Shown piece after piece: positions 35,341-45,485 of a stretch of 64,000 nucleotides of DNA. The first letter of the stretch is position 1, and every line of letters starts with the position of its first letter. Source of the DNA: Agrypnia vestita. Taxonomy: Eukaryota > Arthropoda > Insecta > Trichoptera > Phryganeidae. The stretch covers positions 82,510 to 146,509 of the forward strand of contig JADDOH010010016.1 of NCBI GenBank assembly GCA_016648135.1, given 5' to 3'. The position numbers were made by a program, and so were the translations under genes. The notes beneath the pieces were generated by a model. It was not told the DNA's origin and made no database searches. It saw only the letters and a program-made list of their open reading frames with translations.

Positions 35341-35764
35341 CAGTTTAGAGCGGCTGGCGTTCTTTTAATGATAAAATGATCACAAGTAGTTCCTCCATCC
35401 ATCGACTGGATAGGCTCCACCCATCCAGTACGCGCACAGCCTTTCTCAAAAGGCCTCGGGTCAGAGGCAGATATCCTCTAGGCTTTGTGTGTTCTTCTGC
35501 TTTCTCCCAGTTGCTATCCTCTTCTTAGTTCAAGAAAGTGCGTGGTATACAGACTAGAATCCCTATGAGGTATCCTAGTAAAATTATAAAGCAGAATATC
35601 CCAATAAATGAAACGTCGGTTTTAATCACTTTTACTATTTGAGCTTTGTTTTTGATTTTTAATGCTATAAAAATTTTGCTTCAATATTTAAATAGACTAG
35701 TTATTATATTTTTCTATTTCTACTTAAGTAGAAGTAGAACCCTAATTGACATTTATCGAGATAT

Positions 35765-36030
35765 CACAGTTACGGTGGCTGGGACATATCTTACGGAAGC
35801 CGGCAGATAGAATGCCAAAGCGGATATTCCAGGCAAGACCAGAAGGCAGAAGATTAAGGGGCCATCCTTGGAGGAGCTGGTGGAAATAGTTGGAGGACTG
35901 CTGCGAAGCGAGGTTGCAAATAAACTGGGCTGACGTGGAGAGCAAAGCTCAAAACAGGAAAAGTTGGACCTTTTTATGCGGTGCAAGGACCCCGACGCAG
36001 TAGGATACGGGGTAGAAACAGAAGAAGTTC
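35765..36030 (+). pseudogene. LINE C-terminal remnant, family L3
   Basis: The plus strand reads LRWLGHILRKPADRMPKRIF then QARPEGRRLRGHPWRSWW before a stop, and a further WADVESKAQNRKSW block. This is the RWLGHxxRMPxxRxPKxxxxxxPEGRRxRGRP end of RTE-type LINEs. It ends in AGAAGAAG-like sequence. Confidence 0.75.
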
Positions 36031-36130
36031 ATATATATTTTTTTATATTTTAATAATATTACAAATACTACGCATATTCCTTAGAGTTTTCGAATTATTG
36101 TGTTTTTTTAATAAATGGAAGTAAATACAT

Positions 36131-36392
36131 TAAAACCAATTTAATTAATCAACTAGAAAGACATACAGAAAAATCTAATCCACGAAAAAATATTTGGCTA
36201 CTACCGGATTTATAGATTTCCGTATAAAGTCGATATATTCACGGAAATCTACAAGGCTCCTATAGCTTAGTGGTCAGAGCACCGGTCCCGGAAAGGAGGT
36301 GACCCGGGTTCGAATCCCGGTAGTAGCCAAATATTTTTTTGTGTATTAGATTTTCTATATGTCTTTCTAGTTGATTAATTAATTTGGTTTTA
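36131..36392. mobile_element. inverted-repeat element carrying a tRNA-like sequence (family T, copy 1)
   Basis: The left arm 36131-36207 (TAAAACCAATTTAATTAATC...GGCTACTACCGG) and right arm 36317-36392 are near-perfect inverted copies of about 76 bp with a handful of differences. Between them lie a 10-bp hairpin (AGATTTCCGT/ACGGAAATCT, 36214-36250) and a full-length tRNA-like sequence whose T-arm and acceptor run into the right arm. Flanking GAACTTGTTCTGAAAAATTA is shared with the partial copy at 24845. It has the size and form of a MITE that captured, or arose from, a tRNA gene. Confidence 0.75.
36256..36327 (+). tRNA. tRNA-Thr-like pseudogene within an inverted repeat
   Basis: 72 nt with a 7-bp acceptor (GCTCCTA/TAGTAGC, one mismatch), D-arm GCT..AGC, T-arm CCGGG TTCGAAT CCCGG, and intact A- and B-box-like sequence. 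The anticodon arm is abnormal: CCGGT cannot pair with the AGGAG that follows the loop, so no secure anticodon is given. Overall it resembles insect tRNA-Thr genes (GCACCGGTC...GGAGGT). Probably a pseudo-tRNA or pol III promoter module, not a working tRNA. Confidence 0.5.
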
Positions 36393-36954
36393 AAAATTTC
36401 ACAGAACTTGTTCTGAAAAATTACAACTTCACAAATATGAATGTGTTCTTGAATTTAAAATCGGTTGTATCAAATGTGTCCAAATAAAATGAATTAATCA
36501 AATATGCTAGGATATAAGATAAAAAGTTCATTACTGTCTATTTAAACGTTCATAGATATGCATATCATTTTCTTATATCTGTAAATATTACCAAGCAAAT
36601 AATTAAAATAAAATATGAGTCTTCTAGTTCAACCCTGACTCACGAAGCGCCCATATGGTGTTTTCCGTTATGGTTGAAATCGTTAATTTCGCAGTAGCGA
36701 AAAAAGATACTACTATATTATCAAAGGCCTATTATATAGATTAGAACACAGGGTGGTCCCACACTAATGGTGTAGTTATGAACTCGATTACGTGAAAGAT
36801 ATATATCATAAGTTAGAAATTCACGTTAATATTATAAATATTCCGTTTATATTACAACATTAAAAGTAATTAGGGATATAAATACATTTAAACTACTTAC
36901 TTACATTCTATTTTGTAAGATATTTATTTAAATTTACGTATTCCACATTTCTCA

Positions 36955-37165
36955 TCTTGTACAGTATGTACGCAGAGATGGTTTGGTCATGTGGAAAGTA
37001 TGAGAGGGTAATAAAAAAGTATGTAAGGCGAGTGTTGATAGTAGAAAAACAAAATATTGGAGGACGATCCTGTTAAAAGCTTAAAAAATCGAAGAGCATG
37101 CGCATAAAAGTGAACGAGGTAAGAGTGGTGTGCCCAGACAGAAGAATGGTAAGTTAGCCTAAGCA
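36955..37165 (+). pseudogene. LINE C-terminal remnant, family L1, decayed copy
   Basis: Matches 7930-8220: RWFGHVESM at the start, a GGACGATCCTGTTA segment, AAAAATCGAAGAGCATGCGC and the CAGACAGAAGAATGGTAAGT end. Frameshifts throughout. Confidence 0.65.
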
Positions 37166-37439
37166 TAATAAACCTTTTAATTGAATGTACGAAAAGTAGT
37201 GCTTTTCGGCATGACGTAAAAAAATGTGTGTCAATATAATACTCGTATACGTATGTTATTTTGACATTTACTCTTCTTTCTTCTTTCAATATCTTCGTTG
37301 GAGTTCAACTTTTCAGATGAGTGGCAGTAAATATATGTAGGTAGAAAGTAGATGCTATAATTTATATATTTGCGAATCTTCAATAAATTTCGTATGAATT
37401 GTGGCGTTCATTTAACGAGTGTTCGTAATCGGAGATCCA

Positions 37440-37650
37440 TCTTTTTTTTACAGACATGATACAAAATACAATTAGCCCAACATTGCGTAAGTTGGGTTCA
37501 TTGGGCTAGTTACTTTCAAGGCATGGAATCTAAAATATCAATGAAGAAAGTTTTTGATGCAAAACCCATTGACCGAACGAGTATCGGGAGACCTAAGGTG
37601 CAACGGTTGGATGGCGTTACAATAGTTGATATCACGAACTGATGATGATA
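37440..37650 (+). pseudogene. LINE C-terminal remnant, family L4
   Basis: The plus strand reads HWASYFQGMESKISMKKVFD then AKPIDRTSIGRPKVQRLDGV, recognisable as WxGHxxRMxxxRxxKKVFxAKPxGRRSxGRPKxRWxDxV with substitutions and upstream stops. Confidence 0.7.
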
Positions 37651-38942
37651 ATACGAAAATTGGGCATACAAGAGGTGGTATGATTTATGACTTTGGAGGA
37701 CGCTGATATAAACAGTGACTAAAAAATTAAATGGAAAAAATGTAAATTTCAGTAAAATTAGTTTTAACAGAATTTCCTAAAAAAATGACAAATATTTGTT
37801 TCTACAATGATATATTATGTACCTTCCACACATTTAACCGAAAAGTGATATATATTTGTGGTCGAGCCAAGGGTCGTTATTATTCATAAACACACCATTA
37901 TTGTAAGTATTCTCAGAATAAAGTATTACTGCGGAAAGAACACATTTCATAAATTTCACTCTGGAAATGGACTATTCACATAGGACAAAGGACCTTGTAA
38001 TATAGGATAATAATGCTTCAGTATAAATAAAACCTCAATTTTCTACGTGGGTCAAAATAAAAAATAGATTGGAATAAAATGGGGCAAACTGTGCGGTCGT
38101 TGGCCCGTTAATATTTTTTTGTGAAAAGTGTTTGTTTAAATGTAACAAACTAAAAGGCTTTTAATGGAATATATTCGGATTAATTTAAATTTTGCAATAT
38201 TTATCTTAAATAAATAACGTATTTTAAACATAAAAAAATATTTAAAAAAGAGTTTTAAAATACATATTTTTATGTAGGTACATACCTGTCACATAAATTT
38301 TACTACTCGTTGTCTTATATGTATTTCATAAAAGTATATGAAACCGGTACGGTTATTGTTATTCCCATTGGGGCCAATCAATATCGAGTTTGCCCTTTAG
38401 AGTCCATATTTACCACTTAAGTGGACGTAGGTTGTGAGCGCTCCCTGGGGTAGGTAATGTAATAACTTAGAAAATAGGAAACTGTACGATTACATTCAAA
38501 TGGTTTAGCTGTTTGCGGCCGTCCTGTGTAAACTTTGTTTTTTACTGCGCCCTAGGATCGCTCGGGTAATATCGACATTTTACTATACGCCCTTACGGTT
38601 CCTTTGTTCCAGGGGAGTGCGCGTAAAACTAATAAAACTGACGAAACTGCGATAGGTATTTTTTATTACAGTGTCTATTTGTACAGTACACAGTACATTG
38701 TATAAAATACTTGAGAAAATGTTAAATTAAATGTAAAAGGTATTAAAATCGTTGAAATAAACATATAAATTTACAAGAAGAATCTTAGATGAATTAGCTC
38801 TACTGAGTATTTTTCTTGTTTTTTTACAAAAAATATTTACACGGATATTTGTTTAGTCCATCGCCAATTAAATACCTGATAAAAAATAACAAACAACTAT
38901 TTTAATGGTGTATATAAAGAAATAATTGTGATGTCTATACTA
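37651..38942. other. AT-rich DNA with GC-richer patches
   Basis: No gene. Patches at about 38030-38110 and 38370-38640 (GGGGCCAATCAATATCGAG, GCGCCCTAGGATCGCTCGGG) stand out in composition and may be conserved non-coding sequence. Confidence 0.35.
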
Positions 38943-40231
38943 TTAGATCCTTACATATGAAATTGGCGTTTAGTATGGGAGGAACATAAAGCCGATTTTT
39001 TTTTATTATAATATATTTATTTAATCAAAGTATGTACCATTGCTATCTATGCACTTTTGCCATCTCATCTCAGGTAGTTCATCGATCCCTTTACTAAAAA
39101 AACCATTCGGACGGGAATCAATAAAATCTTTGAAGGCGGTTTGGACTGCCCCATCGGAGTTGAATTTTTTCCTTTGCAAGAAGTTATCCAAATTTCGAAA
39201 AAAATGGTAATCTGTTGGGGCAAGGTCCGGAGAGTACGGTGGATGTCTTAGACATTCCAATTGAAGCTCCTCTAATTTGGTAGCCGTCTGTTGTGCAGTG
39301 TGTGGTCTAGCGTTATCATGAAGCAGCAGTGGCCTAGAGCGATTAACCAGCCTCGGTTGTTTAGCAGCTAGCTTTTCCATCATGGTTTGCAGTTGCTGAC
39401 AATAGACATCTGCCGTAATCGTCTGGCCAGATTTAAGAAAGCTGTAGTGAACGACACCAGCACTAGTCCACCAAACGCTCACAAGTAACTTTTTTGGAGT
39501 CAATTTTCGCTTGGGGCATGGTTTGGCTGGTTCGGCAGGGTTCAGCCATTGCGATGAGCGCTTCCGATTATCGTACAGGATCCACTTTTCATCACAGGTA
39601 ATGATTCGATTTAAAATCCCTTCATTATTGTGCCGGTTGAGTAATGCAACGCAGCAGTCAACGCGCGTTTGTTGATTTGCTTCACTCAATTCGTGAGGTA
39701 CCCACCTTTCAAGCTTTTTCACCTTACCAATTTGCTTCAAGTGGATTAAAACAGTTTTATCACTAACACCGCAGCCTGCAGCTAACTCGGATGTGGTTTG
39801 CGATGGATCCGCTTCCACAATAGCCTTCAATTCTTCATTATCAACTTTGGTCTCCGGCCGTCCACGGGGCTTGTTCTGCAGGTCGAAATTTCCAGAACGA
39901 AAACGTTGGAACCAAAAACGCACTGTGTTTTCTTTTGCGGCACCGTCGCCATACACATCATTAATCCTTCGAGCCGTTTCTGCAGCACTGGTGCCACGGT
40001 GGAACTCGTACTCGTAAATAACGCGATATTTCAAGTTTTTCATTTTGTAAACTGAGTGACGCAAAGAAAAAAACAATTGAGGAAAAAACAAATGAATTAT
40101 AATTTTCAAAACACAAATACATGAGTAAATAGCTGTATAAATTTGGATTTGGAATTCCTAACCAAAGAGAAGATATTTGAGATCAAATTTGCCAGTACGG
40201 CAAAACGCCAATTTCATATGTAAGGACCTAA
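38943..40231 (-). mobile_element. complete mariner transposon with TA target duplication
   Basis: About 1289 bp bounded by TA at 38941-38942 and 40232-40233. The inverted ends TTAGATCCTTACATATGAAA (left) and, inverted, TTAGGTCCTTACATATGAAA (right) agree over roughly 28 bp (to TTGGCGTTT) apart from one base near the left tip. Length, ends, TA site and an unbroken transposase frame indicate a young copy. Confidence 0.93.
39021..40043 (-). CDS. mariner transposase (D,D34D), open frame
   Basis: 340 residues from MKNLKYRVIY; 22 further upstream residues are open (to 40109) but this Met is the family start. The N-terminal helix-turn-helix region is about 1-105; WVPHEL is at 114-119. The catalytic triad is D151 (ITCDEKW), D243 (LLHDNARPH) and D278 (PDLAPTDYHFF), giving 34 residues between the last two. 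YSPDL (270-274) is intact. ELPEMRW near residue 325 has one residue more than the ELPMRW I remember for this family. The protein would cut and paste DNA at TA sites by binding the inverted ends. All motifs needed for activity are visible. Confidence 0.95.
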   Translation of the reverse strand: MKNLKYRVIYEYEFHRGTSAAETARRINDVYGDGAAKENTVRFWFQRFRSGNFDLQNKPRGRPETKVDNEELKAIVEADPSQTTSELAAGCGVSDKTVLIHLKQIGKVKKLERWVPHELSEANQQTRVDCCVALLNRHNNEGILNRIITCDEKWILYDNRKRSSQWLNPAEPAKPCPKRKLTPKKLLVSVWWTSAGVVHYSFLKSGQTITADVYCQQLQTMMEKLAAKQPRLVNRSRPLLLHDNARPHTAQQTATKLEELQLECLRHPPYSPDLAPTDYHFFRNLDNFLQRKKFNSDGAVQTAFKDFIDSRPNGFFSKGIDELPEMRWQKCIDSNGTYFD

Positions 40232-40523
40232 TATTATGCAAATATGCAAATTTTAAATTTTTAATAATCAATACAAATATGTAATTTTTATATTAGCAAA
40301 ATATCAAATGATCTAGGTATACAATCTTCTTGATCCTTGCAAATTTACAATTTTGATAAAAATATATAAAGATTTCCAGTCTTCCACAAAATTATTTAAC
40401 AAAATCATTTGTGAAATTACTTTCTTAAAAAGTAAGTGTCAATAGGTTCCGCAGAACAAAAGCCTCGAGAACCACTGAATAAATAAGTTCACCCGTCAAC
40501 CAGCATTGATTGAGAAGCATCTA

Positions 40524-40580
40524 TCCTAATCTATAGCTTCTAATCGCTATCAAAATGGGAATAGAAGCTATAGATTAGGA
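40524..40580. repeat. 19-bp perfect inverted repeat (hairpin)
   Basis: TCCTAATCTATAGCTTCTA at 40524-40542 is the exact reverse complement of 40562-40580, with a 19-nt spacer. No T-run or gene context. Probably a small fold-back remnant. Confidence 0.85.
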
Positions 40581-40589
40581 CATCAAAAT

Positions 40590-41789
40590 GGTGATAGAAA
40601 AATGGTGTTTCAAGGAAGATAGAACCATATCTCTTGGAAAATCACTAGTACGATAGACTGACATGGTTACCTGGAATGCTCAAGAAACGTCACGTATGCA
40701 AACAATGGCACTCTCATGATCATAACTGCTTTCATTGACATTAAGATGGTAATGCAGAAGAAGATATATTTATTAAAAATTTCTAGATTGCAGATTTTGT
40801 TATAAAGAGGAAACGTAAATAGCTGTCACCGCTCCAAAATGGCGACGAGCGGCCGAACCGACAGCAGTGACAGCTGGGTTATGGCTGGGTTTACATAACC
40901 AAAAAAAAAATATGACGAAATGTACAAACAATTTTGAAACACAAATATTTATATCAAAAATTAATAAACGTGCATAAATATTAAGTACATTATTTTTATA
41001 AGTGACCATTTTTATTTAACGTGTATTTCTACACATTAAATATTATCTGCATGTATTTTAAAACAATCCATACTTCTCGCTACTTTATACGATTTCGCCA
41101 TTTGTTTTTGTTTAACTGGCAACAGAAATTATCCGGAGACAGGCGACATTGGTTAGCGTAATTAATATATAGATAATGGGAGACACGGGTATAAGAACTC
41201 GTACACCGCCACGCCACTGACAAGAATAAAAATATTCTAATATCGCACCCCGCCCTCGATCCTAAGTCTCGGAGGTATATAAAGTCCGGTCTGATTTTGA
41301 GGACCCAGGAATATATGGATTATCGTTTTGGATATCTGGAGCCGATAAAAAGACAGTAACACAAAATTGTACAGAACTTCCTAGACGGAGTAGCCCCATT
41401 TTGGGTGAAAAGTTTGATAAGGAAATTTAGGGATAGCATTTTGTTGTCCACTCACTTGTACGTAAGTAAAAATTGTTTTTTATTTTATTTTATACATAAT
41501 TGGGTAAAGAAGCATCAGTATCTTAAACATTTCCCACATCGATTGTGCTAAATAGTTAACATACCGATCCGTTAAAGCTACTTAAAGGGAAAAATAAATC
41601 ATTAATAAAAATAGTAGGTGACAGGCATTTTAATGCATTTAAGCACATAGTTATAAATGAAAATAAATTCATAATTATAATTACATTTTTCTTTCAAAGT
41701 TTCATTTACTCATCATGATTAGGGTATGATTAAATGCTTTAATTATCAAAAGTATCAATATAAGACAACAAGAGTTAATCACTCATCAT
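40590..41789. other. no gene recognised; TATA-like box at 41277
   Basis: GGTATATAAAGTCC at 41275-41288 resembles a TATA box, and a GTAAGT donor-like sequence occurs at 41461. The only ATG between them (41315) meets a stop after 14 codons, so no gene is called. Confidence 0.3.
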
Positions 41790-41995
41790 CACTCTTGGCA
41801 CTACAACCCTTGGTGGGTCTTGGCCTCCTCAATAATCGTCCTCCACTCATCTCGGTCTAGTGCCAGCTCTCTCCAGTTCCGAAGCTCCAAGGCAGAGATG
41901 TCTTTGAGGACGTTGTCACTCCATCTTAATTTTGGCCTTCCTAAGCTCCTTCGCCCTATTGGCCGGCAGGGACTTTGGTTAATACCATGCATTAA
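41790..41995 (-). pseudogene. LINE C-terminal remnant, family L5, minus strand
   Basis: The 63-codon frame reads RPIGRRSLGRPKLRWSDNVL, LRNWRELALDRDEWRTIIEE and AKTHQGL-stop. This is the GRRxLGRPxLRWxDxVxKDL...NWRxxAxDRxxWRxxxxxAKTHxGL terminus of RTE-type LINEs. Only this 3' piece remains. Confidence 0.8.
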
Positions 41996-42129
41996 TAATC
42001 TAGTGGTGTTATGACTTTTCTCTTTTATAGTTTAAAAGACATATAATGTGTTTAGATATAATATATTAAAAAAATGGTATCTACTGGTTAGCTGCTCAGA
42101 AATGAAATCGGCATTTATTGTTTTTATTC

Positions 42130-42370
42130 AAAATCTAGCTGTAACCCGTCAAAAATGACGGAACATTGGTACGCGTCTTTGTTAAGCCCTTGTATATACT
42201 TATAGGATCTTTTTGGCGTTCTGCGGAGAGGCGGCCGTAGCCACATGCGTTAATCGACCGGTTCGGGTTTAGTGGCCCGGTGTTCAAACCCCATCTCCAG
42301 CCATTTTTTAGCAGTGAATTCGAACGGAATTATGGACGTTACACGAAGTTACGGGGACAGACAGAGAAAC
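42130..42370 (+). mobile_element. SINE-like repeat family S2, copy 2
   Basis: Carries AACCCGTCAAAAATGACGGA, then GTGGCCCGGTGTTCAAACCC, CATCTCCAGCC, GTGAATTCGAACGGAA and GACGTTACACGAAGTTACGG then GGACAGACAGA, in the same order as at 16840-17185. Confidence 0.65.
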
Positions 42371-42745
42371 CATTATGTTTGATATTGATATATGCCTTTG
42401 TATCCAGAATAACGAATAAATACCTTAATCAACTAGGAATGGGACATGAAAATAAATATTTGCAAATATCTAAAGCTCGTTAGTAATTGCGCTTTAGTAC
42501 TACAAAGTTGACCACATATGATTATTTCTCAAAAAAAAAAGATATAGGGATTGGTATACAAATTTGATATTAAGAATGCATAAAAGGTATCAAAGTATCT
42601 GCGTATGACATTATTTTAAATATTATTTTACTGTCTGTTTTGAGACAATAAAATGTAATAATATTATTGAACGTTTTTTTGTTTTGTTTTTAAAAATAAG
42701 CTGTTGAAAAAAATATAATTGCCAACACATATTATTTAGTGGTTC

Positions 42746-42790
42746 ACCCTGAAAAAAAATAGAGTTTCCGAAACCAGTTGATATTATCTA
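42746..42790 (+). ncRNA. decayed hammerhead-like motif
   Basis: CTGAAAA in place of CTGANGA, a stem-II 3' strand GTTTCC, GAAA at 42770-42773, ACCAGT, T17 and GATA. Several core positions lost. Confidence 0.25.
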
Positions 42791-43009
42791 CCTTATATAT
42801 AGGGGTAAATTTGAGTATATTTGTGTATAATTTAACATTTCTAAATATTATATCAAACATTTTCAAAAACATTACACCTTACAAGATCGCTAATTTTGCG
42901 ATTACAGATATTTTATTTATTTCATATTTTCAGGTAAAGATTTATTTATTTGTAGATAAAGAAATGAGAAAATTTTAGCTAACCAGCACAATCGCCAAAG
43001 TGTTACTTT

Positions 43010-43250
43010 TAGCAAATTACCACAACTGCTTTCGGTGCCACGCTCTATGCGCCATTCTCTTAACATTCACGAGAATTGAAACTAATAAATCCGGAGCAAT
43101 TTCTCGGAATGTTCCGCGAGGACTCTTAAACTTGTTGCGTGATATATGATGCAGGATGCGCGGAGGAACTTAAATGCAAATCCTCACTAATTAACAACCC
43201 CGGGAGACAGTCGCATCTCCCAGCGTAGCATCTCTAGTGAGTATTTACTG
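43010..43250 (+). other. GC-richer island directly upstream of a candidate first exon
   Basis: Rich in CG compared with its flanks, stops in all frames, with ATGCAAAT octamer and TAATTAA homeodomain word at about 43180-43195. Because it ends 30 bp before the ATG at 43282 it could be a promoter region. That link is inference. Confidence 0.35.
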
Positions 43251-43281
43251 AACCAATCAACTTGCACATCTTAATTTAATA

Positions 43282-43354
43282 ATGAAACTATGTGGGATTA
43301 TATTATGGTTTATTTTAATACAAATATACTTGCTTTTTTGCAATTCTAATAAAG
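43282..43354 (+). CDS. candidate first coding exon encoding a signal peptide
   Basis: The ATG has A at -3. The frame reads MKLCGIILWFILIQIYLLFC then NSNK plus one base, with a Lys after Met, an 18-residue hydrophobic core and polar residues after a Cys, i.e. a typical secretory signal. It ends exactly at AAAG followed by GTAAGTG, a consensus splice donor, leaving phase 1. The upstream GC-richer island fits a promoter. No second exon can be assigned. An acceptor-like CTACAG at 43859 keeps the frame for 22 codons but lies in a repeat. Chance occurrence cannot be excluded. Confidence 0.4.
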
Positions 43355-43568
43355 GTAAGTGAAAAAAATACAAAGAAAGAAGGTTTACGCTTTGTGGTCA
43401 CATAATTAATTCAATAAAATCATTTTCATAAAACAGTTTAAATAAGTCTAATTAACTTAATTAATAATCAGGTAATGTCCTCTATTGAATATTTTTTTAC
43501 TTAATTATTCCTCATATAATGATTATTCTCTCCAAATATAAATCTTTTTTTAACTTTAGTATAATAGT

Positions 43569-43611
43569 TATCCTGAAGATGAGACCATTTTCCTCGAAAC
43601 GTGTTAATATT
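43569..43611 (+). ncRNA. hammerhead-like motif (ACGTGT type)
   Basis: TAT before CTGAAGA (43573-43579), GAG...CTC stem II, GAAA at 43596-43599, then CGTG (self-complementary with G-U pairs), T17 and AATAT. Partly degraded. Confidence 0.4.
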
Positions 43612-43716
43612 TCATCAATTAAAATGGTGTAAAAAAATGAATTTTGATTTTATTTAAACATAAATATATATGAATTTTTACACGAAGCAAACGCATTGTG
43701 GTGACAAAATATCATT

Positions 43717-44013
43717 AAATAAAATAACTCTATTTAACACCACTTTATTAAGTTTAAACCAACTACTTTTGACTCACAGTTTTGATTTTAGATATTTTCC
43801 CCTTCCAAATATCTACACCCACCCATACCCTCCCTCTCTCACCCAACCCCCCCCTACAGTTGACGTTCTGTCTCTTTCTTTCCTTAATGATTTCTTGATT
43901 GTTGTGATTCTGTTTTTGTTTAGTTAATACTAAACCCTGATGAAGGCTCAGCTATGAGAAACTAGTTGGTGTAATCTCAACAAAGTGGTGTTAAACAAAG
44001 AGTTATTTTATTT
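43717..44013 (+). mobile_element. short element with inverted ends and a hammerhead-like motif
   Basis: The left arm 43717-43746 (AAATAAAATAACTCTATTTA then ACACCACTTT) is inverted at 43982-44013. A hammerhead-like motif sits just inside the right arm. No protein. The arrangement matches the element at 61422-61720, read on the other strand. Confidence 0.6.
43934..43970 (+). ncRNA. hammerhead-like motif (ACTAGT type), stem II deleted on one side
   Basis: ACC/GGT stem I, CTGATGA at 43937-43943, extra A, GGCTCA then GCTATGA with the expected GCC missing, GAAA at 43958-43961, ACTAGT palindrome, T17. Compare the complete relative at 59309. Confidence 0.45.
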
Positions 44014-44024
44014 AAAAATATATA

Positions 44025-44165
44025 GGAGTTGGGAAGCTAGTTAGTGTAGTCGGTGGGTTTAGCCTTATTCTGAAACACCAGTAAATTAGTCATATTTTCA
44101 TAGCACAGAATATGGATGCGACGCATATTCCGTGTTCGCATCTCTTTTTTTTTTTTATTAAAATG
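44025..44165 (+). mobile_element. SINE-like repeat family S3, copy 1
   Basis: GTTAGTGTAGTCGGTGGGTT then a body with AACACCAGTAAATTAGTC, GAATATGGATGCGACGCATA and GTGTTCGCATCTC, ending in T-rich sequence. Matches the copy at 49152 in order. Confidence 0.55.
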
Positions 44166-44219
44166 TTTTTTTAAAAATTTTAATTTATAATTTTTTTTTA
44201 TTAAAACGTTTATTAAAAT

Positions 44220-44370
44220 AAAAAGGGATAACTTGTTAGAAACTAATATGAAAACAAATTTTAAAGTCAAATTTTTGAAACAATTTGATTATTTATGATA
44301 TTTAATTTGCTATTAATACTTTTTCTAAACATTACATGTAAAGTGGTTTAATACAAAGTGTTTTCTGTTT
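44220..44370 (-). repeat. ribozyme-bearing repeat family E, body only
   Basis: ACTAATATGAAAACAAATTT, GATTATTTATGATATTTAAT and TTGCTATTAATACTTTTTCT correspond to 59080-59180 and 61570-61700. No hammerhead motif is attached on this strand. Confidence 0.5.
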
Positions 44371-45149
44371 ATTAATATAAAGTTATTTTGTTATTTTCGA
44401 AAAAGTTAAAGACAATAAAATCTAGGTTCATGAGTATGTAGAAACGAATTTGGCAAAATTGTGTTTCAGAGGAAAATGTTTTAAAAATCTAAAATTTACA
44501 TATTTAATTAAAGACTGGTAGGAAATGCCTAAATATAAAATATCAAAGAGCGGAAATCAAATGAATCGGATTTATAGCGATTTTAATGGAAAGAGTTGAA
44601 AAGGGAGATATTTGTAATAAATACGGGTAAAGGTTATACTATAGGTTAGATTGGCTAAAGAAAGGTTGGTTAGTTTAAAAAAATCGCACTGAACCTAGTT
44701 ATAATTACGAAAGAATTTAAACAACTACCTTGGTTTTGTATGTGGGTACCTGTGGTGTATTTAGGCTGGCCACCTTACCGACAGTAGAAAGGGGAGCAGC
44801 TATAAAGAGGAGAGCACAAAATATCACTCTCTCTTCCATTAGCCAGCGGGCAGTTAGCACTGGGACTGGTTTAGGGTCGGTCGACACAAAGTATCTAAAT
44901 ATACTAAGGATAATCGCGACCACTTTAAATTTGTGTTTGTATCCCGAGAGTGGAGATATATCACAGTCCCTTACCAAAATAAACAAAGCATGTCAATGTT
45001 ATGATCTCATTAATAATTAATTTTATAAAAAAATTACCAGAAAAAATCTATGCAAAATATATAAAATTGACAAAAATATAAGTTAACGTGTTTGAAATTG
45101 ATCATCTGGAAAATATGTTGAGAAATTTTATAATAAAAAATTTCACTTG
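44371..45149. other. no gene recognised
   Basis: Overlapping unrecognised frames on both strands at 44717-45020, around a somewhat GC-richer patch. No known domain. Confidence 0.35.
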
Positions 45150-45485
45150 AAAGTGTGTTTGTATTTTTACTCCCTTTCTTTCAACTCGTAGCGTCTGCTT
45201 GCTTGCTTGCTTGTGTGTCGAAAAAACTTTGGATAGATTTTTAACCCTTTTCCCGTGATACAAACAAGCTAATACTTTGCAGACAGACTTGTGATGACGA
45301 TAAAAATGATCTAACAAATGTTCGTTTAAAAAAATTATTAATTGTAGTATAGTTTTTATTACCTCATTTCGTAGGTCGCCCTACTCGAGCCCAACGCATA
45401 GATTAAGCGCCAAACCTGTTTCCACTAGTAAATAAAAAAGGGAGTATAATAAAAACTTGGTTTTTATGGGTTAGTTTTTTAAGAA
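45150..45485 (+). repeat. dispersed repeat family C, copy 2
   Basis: Same blocks as copy 1 at 8320 in the same order, including CCCTTTTCCCGTGAT and AAAACTTGGTTTTTATG. Contains a short TTGC tandem run at about 45200. Confidence 0.7.

Noticed and set aside
36256..36327. Functional tRNA gene
   Set aside because: The anticodon stem cannot form and the sequence is part of a repeat; recorded as tRNA-like instead.
41275..41461. TATA box plus donor as a promoter and first exon
   Set aside because: The only ATG between them is followed by an early stop, and motifs this short are expected by chance in AT-rich DNA.
43829..43927. Pyrimidine tract and CTACAG acceptor that keeps frame with the signal-peptide exon
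   Set aside because: It lies inside the inverted-end ribozyme repeat and gives only 22 low-complexity hydrophobic codons before a stop.
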